Of a DNA stretch of 41,360 nucleotides, positions 1 through 6,979 are shown piece after piece. The DNA lies in NCBI GenBank assembly GCA_002473085.1, contig DKTP01000082.1, forward strand, positions 1 through 41,360. The letters are read 5' to 3'. The translations under genes were made by a program, and so were the position numbers. Numbering within the stretch: position 1 is the stretch's first letter; each line of letters begins with the position of its first letter. The notes under the pieces were generated by a model that saw only the letters and a program-made list of their open reading frames with translations, did not search any database and had not been told where the DNA came from. The DNA comes from Anaerolineales bacterium UBA7227 (lineage in GTDB: Bacteria > Chloroflexota > Anaerolineae > Anaerolineales > Villigracilaceae).

Positions 1-105
1 GTAACTCGCAACTTGTAACTCGTAACTCGCAACTTGTAACTCGTAACTCGCAACTCGCAACTCGTAACCTGTAACTCGTAACTTGTCACCTGTCACGTGC
101 AACTC
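1..105. repeat. Heptanucleotide tandem array (GYAACTY)n
   Basis: About 15 head-to-tail copies of a 7-bp unit, mostly GTAACTC, GTAACTT, GCAACTC or GCAACTT, run from the first base to base 105. The last copies are degenerate (GTCACCT, GTCACGT). The register is unbroken, so this is a true period-7 array. It is cut by the left edge, so its full length is unknown. It stops one base before the ATG of the following membrane protein and replaces any Shine-Dalgarno sequence. Similar heptamer arrays stand before holB (5984-6059) and recO (32083-32138). Confidence 0.9.
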
Positions 106-106
106 G

Positions 107-1543
107 ATGCAACCCTCTTCCGATTTTTCTCACCGTATTTCGCGTTGGTTATGGGCCGCGGCGCTCGTGTCCCTGCCCGTCACCAGTTTTCGCTGGTTCC
201 CCTTCCTCGGCGAGACCACCTACGTCCGCCCGCTGGCGCTCTATCCGCTGGCGCTGCTCCTTCCCCTTTTGCTGATCCAATCCATCCGCCGCGAACGCCC
301 CTTCCCGTGGACGGGGAGCGTGACCCTGCTCGCGGTCTTCGCGGCCGCCGTCGTCGCCGCGACCGGCCTCGGACTCCTGATCGCCCCGATCTCCCTGCGC
401 GGGCAGGAATATTCGGGACGCGCCCTCCGCGCCCTGGTCACCCTCGTCATCGGGCTGGCGTTCTTCCTCTCCGCCAGTTGGATGAACCGCGGCGAGTCCG
501 ACGCTCGCTTCACAATGCGCTGGATTCTCGCGGGCCTCGGTCTCGACCTGGCCTGGTGCGCCCTGCAAGCCGTCACGTTTTACACGCCCCTGCTCGAAAA
601 AGAGACGGTCACGCACTGGCAGCTGGCGTTCTCGGTGCGCGAACTCATCCGCACGAATCGAATCTCAGGGATGGCCTACGAACCCTCCTGGCTCGCGGGA
701 CAGATCGTGACGCTGTACCTGCCGATCCTGTTCGCCGCGCTGCTGACGAACACCCGCCTCACGCGGACGAAGTGGCTGGAACCCGCTCTCCTCGCGCTTG
801 CCGCGCTGACGCTTCTCGCCACCTACTCCCGCGGCGGATTGCTGATCGGCGTCGGCGTTGCGGGACTGGTCTTCCTTCTCGTCGGGCGCGTCCACCTGCG
901 CGCCGCGCGGACCTGGTTCTTCGGCGGATTCCGCCGCGGCTGGCTGCCGCGTCTCGCGCTGATCGCGGCCGCCCTCGGCGTCCTGATCGGCGCGGCATTC
1001 TTCCTCGGTCAGAAAAATTACTTCCGCCGCCTGTGGGACGCGCCCGCGGAAAATCTCAACGAGTACCTGACCAGCATCAACGCGGGCGCGCGCAGCGCCT
1101 ACGCCACAGGCGCGCTGGCCGCCTTCGAGGAACATCCCCTCGCGGGCGTGGGACTCGGCGCCAGCGGATTCTGGATCTACGGCAACCTGCCCGACTGGAC
1201 GCTCACCACCGTCCCCGAGGTGGCGAAAATGCTGAACCCGCAGAGCAGGCTCTTTCCCAACCCGAAGAATCTCTACGTCCGCCTGCTGGCCGAAACGGGA
1301 CTGACCGGGTTCGTCCTGTTTTTCGTCTTCCAGTTTTCCACGCTGGCGGCCTCCCTCGACTTTTTGCGGCGCGATGGATTTTTCCGCTTCCTCGGCGTGG
1401 CCGCGCTTTTTGCGTGGCTGGCGATTGGCCTGTATAATGTGACCCAGGATTCGCTTGCCACACCAAACATCTGGATCATTCCCGGGATCATGGCGGGGGT
1501 GGAAAGCGCCCTGCACACCAAAGCAACCGAGGCACATACATGA
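107..1543 (+). CDS. O-antigen ligase / polymerase-like membrane protein
   Basis: A polytopic inner-membrane protein of 478 residues, resembling the O-antigen ligase/Wzy group that joins or polymerises surface glycans on lipid carriers. The sequence shows about ten hydrophobic segments, a long extracytoplasmic stretch in the second half, and the segment ATYSRGGLL before a membrane helix, which resembles the SRG(A/G) signature of Wzy_C proteins. The first ATG, at 107, is chosen. A TTG at 83 is in frame but lies inside the heptamer array and would add eight residues of repeat-encoded sequence. No ribosome binding site is visible. The stop codon overlaps the next start (ATGA at 1540), so it is cotranscribed with a sulfotransferase, suggesting a cell-surface glycan cluster that extends left of the window. 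The exact substrate cannot be told. Confidence 0.75.
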   Translation: MQPSSDFSHRISRWLWAAALVSLPVTSFRWFPFLGETTYVRPLALYPLALLLPLLLIQSIRRERPFPWTGSVTLLAVFAAAVVAATGLGLLIAPISLRGQEYSGRALRALVTLVIGLAFFLSASWMNRGESDARFTMRWILAGLGLDLAWCALQAVTFYTPLLEKETVTHWQLAFSVRELIRTNRISGMAYEPSWLAGQIVTLYLPILFAALLTNTRLTRTKWLEPALLALAALTLLATYSRGGLLIGVGVAGLVFLLVGRVHLRAARTWFFGGFRRGWLPRLALIAAALGVLIGAAFFLGQKNYFRRLWDAPAENLNEYLTSINAGARSAYATGALAAFEEHPLAGVGLGASGFWIYGNLPDWTLTTVPEVAKMLNPQSRLFPNPKNLYVRLLAETGLTGFVLFFVFQFSTLAASLDFLRRDGFFRFLGVAALFAWLAIGLYNVTQDSLATPNIWIIPGIMAGVESALHTKATEAHT

Positions 1544-2268
1544 TCGTCCTTTCCGTCGGAATGCCGCGCGCCGGTTCGGGCTGGCACTACAACGTCATCC
1601 ACGACCTGATGGCCGCCACAGGCGCCGCCGACGCGCGCGACATCCGCGAGAAATACCGCCTGCAAAAGATCCTGACCGAAGTGAACTGCAACATCGGAGT
1701 CCTCTCCGCCCGGCGGCTGGCGATGACGACCGTCCCCGCGCTGATGGGCAACACCTTCGTCATCAAGGCTCACGCGGGACCGTCGGCCGCCTCGCGCTTT
1801 CTCGAAGCGATCGGCCTCTTGAAGGTCGCCTACATCTACCGCGACCCGCGCGACGCCATGCTCTCCGCGTACGAGTTCGGCCAGCGCGCCATCCAGAAGG
1901 GACGTCCCAACGCGTTTTCGCACCTGACCGATTTCGAGAAGACGCTGGAGTTCGCCGCCGAATACGTCCGCATCTGGGAGAAGTGGATGCAGGAAAAGCG
2001 CGCCCTCGCCGCCCGCTACGAAGACCTGCTGACGGATTACGACAACGAGATTACGCGCCTGCTTGGATTCCTTAAATTGGACGGGGCCCAGCCCGAGGTC
2101 CGGGAAGTGATCGATCGATACCGTCCCGGCGCGAACGACAACCAGCAGGGACTCCACTTTTACAAGGGCAAGATCGGGCGCTTCCGTCAAGCCTACGACG
2201 CGGCGCAGCAGGCGGTCCTGGCGGAGCGGTTCGGTCCCGCGCTGAAAAAAATGGGGTACGAAATTTAG
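1540..2268 (+). CDS. Sulfotransferase-family protein
   Basis: A 242-residue soluble protein resembling PAPS-dependent sulfotransferases, which move sulfate from PAPS to a hydroxyl or amine, often on a glycan. Near the N-terminus MPRAGSGWHYN matches the 5'-phosphosulfate loop (usually PKSGTTW). In the middle YRDPRDAMLSAYEF matches the 3'-phosphate binding motif (RnPrD...S). The length is normal for the small bacterial branch. The ATG overlaps the stop of the O-antigen ligase-like gene by four bases, so translational coupling is likely and sulfation of the same surface polymer is a reasonable guess. The acceptor is unknown. A phosphotransferase or simple nucleotide-binding role cannot be excluded. 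Confidence 0.75.
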   Translation: MIVLSVGMPRAGSGWHYNVIHDLMAATGAADARDIREKYRLQKILTEVNCNIGVLSARRLAMTTVPALMGNTFVIKAHAGPSAASRFLEAIGLLKVAYIYRDPRDAMLSAYEFGQRAIQKGRPNAFSHLTDFEKTLEFAAEYVRIWEKWMQEKRALAARYEDLLTDYDNEITRLLGFLKLDGAQPEVREVIDRYRPGANDNQQGLHFYKGKIGRFRQAYDAAQQAVLAERFGPALKKMGYEI

Positions 2269-2298
2269 CGTCCAGCTTCGCGCCTGAAAAGTCCGCCG

Positions 2299-2351
2299 CC
2301 GCGAAGAGCGCGAAGAAGCAAAGAGTCGTTCTTCGCGGGCCTGGCGGTTCA
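2299..2351. repeat. Hairpin-forming period-9 intergenic repeat, copy 1
   Basis: This non-coding stretch has a left arm built from CGCGAAGAG-like nonamers and a right arm of TTCGCGGGC-CTGGCGGTT, roughly its complement. A longer relative lies at 38171-38240 with the same ends (CCGCGAAG on the left, GGCGGTTCA on the right). It is likely a dispersed intergenic repeat able to fold as RNA. It follows the sulfotransferase stop and could also end that transcript, but there is no clean T-run. Confidence 0.55.
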
Positions 2352-2399
2352 AAAAATTCTTGAAATCAGTTTGCAAACATTCGCTTAAGGATTTTCGGG

Positions 2400-2412
2400 T
2401 ATCATACGCCCA
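2400..2412 (+). promoter_or_regulatory. -10 box placing transcription start at the kinase ATG
   Basis: TATCAT at 2400-2405 ends six bases before the ATG at 2412. The start point expected seven bases after the hexamer is the A of that ATG, so the mRNA is probably leaderless; no Shine-Dalgarno sequence is present. The arrangement mirrors that of the response regulator at 28991. No convincing -35 box is seen. Confidence 0.45.
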
Positions 2413-4157
2413 TGCGCACGTACGATTCGCCCTACATCGCCGACTGGTTCGTCATCTCCCTGCGCTGGATCGCGCTGGCGGGCATCCTCGTCTCGCTGGG
2501 ACTGGGCGGCGGGCTTTCGCTCGCGGTGACGTGGCCGATCGTCGTCCTGCTGCTTTGGAACGTGGCGATGACCTTCTTCGCGGCCACGAACCTGCGCATG
2601 ACCTGGCACCGCCAAATCGGCCTGGCGGTGGACTTCGTGTTCGCGGCGATTTTTTTCTTTTTGCAGGGCGGACTTTCCGGCCCGGCCGTGTGGATGCCGC
2701 TCCTGCCGATCCTGACCGCCTCCGTCTATTTCGAGCTTGCGGGGACGTTGATCGTCGCCTTCCTGTTCGCCCTCATTGAACTTGGGAGCGTGTGGCTTCG
2801 GGCTCACGCCCTGACGTTCAACCTGCCCCTGGCGATTGCCCTGGCGGCGACGCTGGCGCTCGGCGCGCTGTTCGGTTTCCTCGGGAGCAAATTGTCGGAT
2901 TACCTGCACCTGGCGCGCGAGAAGCGCCTGCGCGAGCAGGAACGCAAGTGGTATATCGAGAGCGAACGCCTGCGCGCCATCTACGAATTGACCTCCACGT
3001 TGACGGCCACGCTCAGTTACAAGCGCGTGCTCGATTCCGCCCTGGACATGGGCTACACCGCGCTCAATCCCGAACCCGAGGCGGGCGATGACGCGAAACT
3101 CGTCAGCGCCGTCCTCCTTTTCAAGGGCGATAAACTTCGCATCGGTTCGGCGCGGCGCTTCACCAACGCGGACCTCAAAGTGACCCTGCTGGGCGCGGAG
3201 GGACTGCTCAAGCGGGTCGTGGACGAGGGCGAGCCCATCCTTTCCTCCAGCATCAGTTACGATCCCGAATTGAGCCGCATCGTGGCCCTGCGCTCCTGCA
3301 CTTCCGCTTATTGCTTCCCCCTGCGGAGCGGGTTCAACGTCTACGGCGCGATGCTGTTCGCGCATCCCGACCCGCATTATTTCACGCCGGACCGCGTCAG
3401 TATGTTGGAGATCATCGGCCGTCAGGCGGTGGTCGCCATCCAGAACGCGCGTCTCTACCAGGACCTGGTGGAGGAGAAGAACCGCATGGTGGAGGTCCAC
3501 GAGGAGGCGCGCAAGAAACTGGCGCGCGACCTGCACGACGGCCCGACCCAGTCTGTGGCGGCCATGGCCATGCGCGTCAACCTGGCGCGCAAAATGACGG
3601 AGCGGAATCCCAAAGCCGCGGCGGATGAACTGGTCAAGATCGAGGAACTGGCGCACCGCACCACCAAGGAGATCCGTCACATGCTCTTCACCCTGCGTCC
3701 GCTCATCCTCGAATCGCAGGGACTGACCGCGGCCTTGCAGGCCATGGCCGAGAAAATGCGCGAGACGTTCAGCCAGAACGTGATCGTCAACGTTGACCCC
3801 CGCGTGACCGATCAATTGGAGATGGGCAAGCAGGGCGTCATTTTCTACATCATCGAGGAGGCGGTCAACAACGCGCGCAAGCACGCCAACGCCCCCACCA
3901 TCGCCGTCCGCCTCGGACAGTTCGAGCCGGGCATCGCCCTGCTCGAAGTGATGGACGACGGTATCGGATTCGATGTGGCCGCGATCAACAAAGCCTACGA
4001 CAAGCGCGGCAGCCTGGGGATGATCAACCTGCGCGAGCGCGCCGAACTGGTGAACGGCCTGTTGAATATCGACTCGGCTCCGGGCAAGGGGACGCGCGTC
4101 CAGGTCTACATCCCATTCACCGAGGAAGCCGCGGACCGCCTGCATCATAAGAAGTAA
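2412..4157 (+). CDS. Membrane sensor histidine kinase, NarL/DegS type (GAF + HisKA_3)
   Basis: A 581-residue sensor kinase that should autophosphorylate on histidine and pass the phosphate to a NarL/FixJ-type response regulator. Residues 10-160 hold about six hydrophobic helices. A charged, coiled-coil-like linker (165-190) leads into a GAF-like domain (about 195-345). The dimerisation/phosphoacceptor helix carries LARDLHDGPTQ with H375. The C-terminus is a GHKL ATPase with an N box (EEAVNNARKHANA), a DDGIGFD motif and a GMINLRERAELVNG motif. No NarL-type regulator with a DNA-binding domain is adjacent; the only receiver protein here (28991) lacks one. The signal sensed is unknown. The start is the first ATG, at 2412, supported by the -10 box just upstream. 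Confidence 0.9.
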   Translation: MRTYDSPYIADWFVISLRWIALAGILVSLGLGGGLSLAVTWPIVVLLLWNVAMTFFAATNLRMTWHRQIGLAVDFVFAAIFFFLQGGLSGPAVWMPLLPILTASVYFELAGTLIVAFLFALIELGSVWLRAHALTFNLPLAIALAATLALGALFGFLGSKLSDYLHLAREKRLREQERKWYIESERLRAIYELTSTLTATLSYKRVLDSALDMGYTALNPEPEAGDDAKLVSAVLLFKGDKLRIGSARRFTNADLKVTLLGAEGLLKRVVDEGEPILSSSISYDPELSRIVALRSCTSAYCFPLRSGFNVYGAMLFAHPDPHYFTPDRVSMLEIIGRQAVVAIQNARLYQDLVEEKNRMVEVHEEARKKLARDLHDGPTQSVAAMAMRVNLARKMTERNPKAAADELVKIEELAHRTTKEIRHMLFTLRPLILESQGLTAALQAMAEKMRETFSQNVIVNVDPRVTDQLEMGKQGVIFYIIEEAVNNARKHANAPTIAVRLGQFEPGIALLEVMDDGIGFDVAAINKAYDKRGSLGMINLRERAELVNGLLNIDSAPGKGTRVQVYIPFTEEAADRLHHKK

Positions 4158-4184
4158 GGCAAAATATTATCTCGCCGCTGCGCC

Positions 4185-4961
4185 ATGCCTGTCAACAACA
4201 TCTTTCACTTTTCTCACGGCGCGGAAAACGTCTCCCGCCCCCCGCTGATCTTCATCCACGGCGCGGGCGGGACTCACCTGCACTGGCCTCCGCAAGTCCG
4301 ACGGATGCCCGGCCAGCGCGTCCTCGCGCTCGACCTGCCCGGTCACGGCAAATCAGGCGGGATCGGGAGCCAGTCCGTCGCGGATTACGCCCGCGCCGTA
4401 GTGGACTTCCTCGACGCCGTCCGCTTCAACACCGCGGTCTTCGTCGGTCATTCGATGGGGAGCGCCGTCGCCCTCACGCTCGCGCTCGACTTCCCGCAGC
4501 GCGTCATCGGGCTGGGACTCGTCGGCAGCGGGGCGCGCCTGCGCGTGGCGCCGCAGATCTTGGAAAACACCGCCAGCGAAGCCACCTTCCCGGCGGCGGT
4601 CAAACTGGTCAACGATTTTGCGTTCGGGGCCTCCGCGTCTTCATCCTTAAAGGAATTGGCCGCGCGCCAGATGGCGGAAATCCGTCCCGCCGTTTTGCAC
4701 GGCGACTTTCTGGCCTGCAACGAATTCGACGTGATGCCGCGCCTGGGCGAGATCGCCGTCCCCACGTTGATTCTCTGTGGCGGCGAAGACCGTCTCACCC
4801 CCGTCAAGTATTCGGAATTTTTACGCGACCGCATCCCCGCCGCGCGGCTGGTCGTCTTCCCCGGCGCGGGACACATGGTGATGCTCGAACAGCCCGAGGC
4901 CGTGGCGCAGGCTCTTTCGGACTTCGCGGATTCGATTCCCTACCGGCCGGGACAGGCCTGA
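4185..4961 (+). CDS. Alpha/beta hydrolase
   Basis: A 258-residue cytoplasmic alpha/beta-hydrolase-fold protein. The oxyanion region is FIHGAGG (about 23-29), the nucleophile elbow GHSMGS has S90, the acid lies in GGEDRLTP, and the catalytic His is in GAGHMVML near the C-terminus. The triad is complete and the length typical of the esterase/haloperoxidase-like branch; the substrate is not recognisable. It starts 28 bases after the kinase stop with no Shine-Dalgarno sequence. A TATTAT at 4165-4170 could be its own -10 box, giving a leader of only about eight bases. It is convergent with holB, with nine bases between the stops. Confidence 0.85.
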   Translation: MPVNNIFHFSHGAENVSRPPLIFIHGAGGTHLHWPPQVRRMPGQRVLALDLPGHGKSGGIGSQSVADYARAVVDFLDAVRFNTAVFVGHSMGSAVALTLALDFPQRVIGLGLVGSGARLRVAPQILENTASEATFPAAVKLVNDFAFGASASSSLKELAARQMAEIRPAVLHGDFLACNEFDVMPRLGEIAVPTLILCGGEDRLTPVKYSEFLRDRIPAARLVVFPGAGHMVMLEQPEAVAQALSDFADSIPYRPGQA

Positions 4962-4970
4962 CTTCCCCGC

Positions 4971-5990
4971 TTAATTCCAATCCATCAACAGGACTTCCAA
5001 TAGCAGCCGCGCGTTGACGTTGCGCTCCGCCTGTCGGAGGGCGCGCCCGGCCTCGGTCACGCGGCGACGCGTTCCCGTCAGGCCAAGCCGCGCCGCCTGC
5101 GCGTCCAGCTCCTCGAGCCGGTCCGCGTTCAGGACGGGCGAGTCGGCTTTGGAGGCGCGGAGCAGCGCGTCGCGCCAGAAGGTCTCCCAGACGAGGAGCG
5201 TCTGCCGCAGGGCGTCTTTGTCTTTGGCGAGTTTTTCGGCGTAGGCGAATTTGTCCACGCGCGCCGCCGAGACGAGGCGGACCAGGTCGTCCAGCTTTTG
5301 GCGGCGGAATTCGAGCAGGGATTTGTCCTCGGCGAGTTGGAGGGCGTAGCCGGGACGTCCGCCGCTGACGTGCGCGATCAGTTCCGCCTGGCCGCTTTCC
5401 ACGCCTCGGTTTTCCAGTTCCCGCTTCATGGCCTCGATGGGGAGCGGACGGAGGCGCAGCGCCTCGCAGCGCGAGACGATGGTCGGCAGCAGCGATTCGG
5501 GGGTGTCGGCCGTCAGCAGGACGATGACGCGCGCGGGCGGCTCTTCGAGGGTTTTAAGGAAGGCGTTCGAGGCTTCAATGTTGGCCTGGTTGAACCGCTC
5601 GCAGACGACGACGCGCCAGCGGGACTGGAACGGTTTTAAGTTGATCAGTCTTTGCAGTTCGCGGATCTGCGAAATGCGGATCTCGCCGTAACGCGCCGGG
5701 ATCAACTCTTTGCGGTTGTCGGGATTGAGGACGGTCGGCTCGACGACGCTCAGGTCGGGGTGACGCCGCGCGGCAATCTCCCGGCAGTCGCGGCACTCGC
5801 CGCAGAACTCGCCGGGCGCGGGCGGGTTGGCGCAGTTCAAGGCCTGCGCGAACCGCAGCGCCAGCGTGCGCCGCCCCACGCCGGGCGGACCGAGGAAGAG
5901 ATAGGCGTGGCGCGCCTCGCCAGCCGCGACGTGACGGCGGAGCATGTCCACAGCCCAGGTGTTTCCGAGGAGGTTCCAATTGTCAGTCAT
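4971..5990 (-). CDS. holB: DNA polymerase III subunit delta'
   Basis: The delta' subunit of the clamp loader, which helps open the sliding clamp and load it on primed DNA. The 339-residue protein has an AAA+ fold: GPPGVGRRTLALRFAQ is the P-loop (delta' often has an imperfect one), a four-cysteine zinc module follows (CANPPAPGEFCGECRDC), then an SNAFLKTLEEP motif and a sensor segment ending TIVSRCE with the SRC motif. The C-terminal half is helical, as in the clamp-loader collar. It is the last gene of a minus-strand run (maf, PBP, rsgA, holB), separated from rsgA by 70 bases of heptamer repeats. The ATG at 5990 is itself the last repeat unit, so initiation lacks a normal ribosome binding site. 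Confidence 0.9.
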   Translation of the reverse strand: MTDNWNLLGNTWAVDMLRRHVAAGEARHAYLFLGPPGVGRRTLALRFAQALNCANPPAPGEFCGECRDCREIAARRHPDLSVVEPTVLNPDNRKELIPARYGEIRISQIRELQRLINLKPFQSRWRVVVCERFNQANIEASNAFLKTLEEPPARVIVLLTADTPESLLPTIVSRCEALRLRPLPIEAMKRELENRGVESGQAELIAHVSGGRPGYALQLAEDKSLLEFRRQKLDDLVRLVSAARVDKFAYAEKLAKDKDALRQTLLVWETFWRDALLRASKADSPVLNADRLEELDAQAARLGLTGTRRRVTEAGRALRQAERNVNARLLLEVLLMDWN

Positions 5991-6059
5991 CCGTCATCCG
6001 TCATCGGTCATCCGTCATCAGTTCGGTCAATCGTAAAGCGTAAAGCCAAAATCGTAAAT
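5984..6059. repeat. Two adjoining heptanucleotide arrays before holB
   Basis: On the plus strand, five units close to CCGTCAT run from 5984 to 6018. After a short irregular piece, units of CGTAAAG/CGTAAAT run from 6032 to 6059. Together they fill the whole rsgA-holB gap. Read on the minus strand, the first array is ATGACGG repeated, and its last copy supplies the holB start codon. Each upstream copy also opens a five-codon reading frame ending in TGA. The unit sequence is unrelated to the arrays at 1-105 and 32083-32138, but period and placement are the same. Confidence 0.85.
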
Positions 6060-6060
6060 G

Positions 6061-6963
6061 CTATTCTTGTCCCGCTCTCAACCTTAAATACGATTCGTAC
6101 CGTTCGGGATGGATCTTCCCCGCCTCCAGCGCGGCGCGGACGGCGCAGCCGGGTTCGTGTTCGTGGGTGCAGTCGCTGAACTGACACTCAGCCACGAGCG
6201 GCGCGAGTTCGGGAAAGTAGGCGTCCATCTCTTCGGGCTCGGTGTCCCACAGCGCGAGGGACTTCCAGCCGGGCGTGTCGGCCACGTAGCCTCCATCGGG
6301 AAGCGGGATCAGTTGCCGCGTCACGGTGGTGTGTTTGCCCTTGCCCATCGTCGCGCTGACCTCGTTCACCGCCAGGCCCAAACCGGGCTGCAAAGCGTTG
6401 AGCAGGGACGACTTCCCCGCGCCGCTCGGCCCGGCCAGCGCGCTGATCTTATCCGCGAGGACGGCGCGCAGTTCGTCCATGCCCGCGGCGGTCTTGGCAG
6501 AGAGGTAGATCACGCGGTAGCCGATGTCTTCGTACATGCCAAAGATTTTTCGCGGATCGTCTGCCAGGTCAATTTTGTTGGCGACGACGATGGCGGGGAT
6601 GCGCTGTTTCTCCGCGACGACGAGGAAGCGGTCGAGCATCCGCAAGCGGGGACGCGGCTGCGCGCAGGCGAAGACGAAGACGGCCTGGTCGGGGTTGGCG
6701 AGCAGGATCTGTTGATAGACTCCCAGCGGACGCGGGTCGAGGCGGACGATGGCGCGCCGGCGCGGCTCCACCTCCTCGATCACGCCGGACCCGTCGGCGA
6801 GGCGCGTGACGCGGACGCGGTCGCCCACCGCGGCGAGGTCGCCGGTCCGGGGTCCGCGCTTGATGCGTCCGCGCAGCCCGCAAACGACCGCGCCCTCCCC
6901 GGTCTCCACGGTGAAGAAACCGGATTGGGCGCGGACGATGAGTCCCGAAAGGAAGTCGGTCAT
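6061..6963 (-). CDS. rsgA: Ribosome small subunit biogenesis GTPase RsgA
   Basis: A circularly permuted GTPase that acts in late maturation of the 30S ribosomal subunit. The 300-residue protein has an N-terminal OB fold (about 1-75), then the G domain in permuted order: the G4 motif VANKIDLADD comes before G1 (GPSGAGKSSLLNAL) and G3 (DTPGWKSL). The C-terminal zinc-binding module is visible as CQFSDCTHEHEPGC. All key motifs are present and the length is normal. It starts 16 bases after the penicillin-binding protein stop, so it is cotranscribed. There is no clear Shine-Dalgarno sequence. Confidence 0.95.
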   Translation of the reverse strand: MTDFLSGLIVRAQSGFFTVETGEGAVVCGLRGRIKRGPRTGDLAAVGDRVRVTRLADGSGVIEEVEPRRRAIVRLDPRPLGVYQQILLANPDQAVFVFACAQPRPRLRMLDRFLVVAEKQRIPAIVVANKIDLADDPRKIFGMYEDIGYRVIYLSAKTAAGMDELRAVLADKISALAGPSGAGKSSLLNALQPGLGLAVNEVSATMGKGKHTTVTRQLIPLPDGGYVADTPGWKSLALWDTEPEEMDAYFPELAPLVAECQFSDCTHEHEPGCAVRAALEAGKIHPERYESYLRLRAGQE

Positions 6964-6979
6964 GGCGGGAATTATCTGG

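Noticed and set aside
1..105. CRISPR array
   Set aside because: The unit is 7 bp without spacers, and no cas gene is in the window.
6061..6963. The permuted G motifs of RsgA as a novelty
   Set aside because: Circular permutation (G4 before G1) is the normal, well-known state of the RsgA/YjeQ family.
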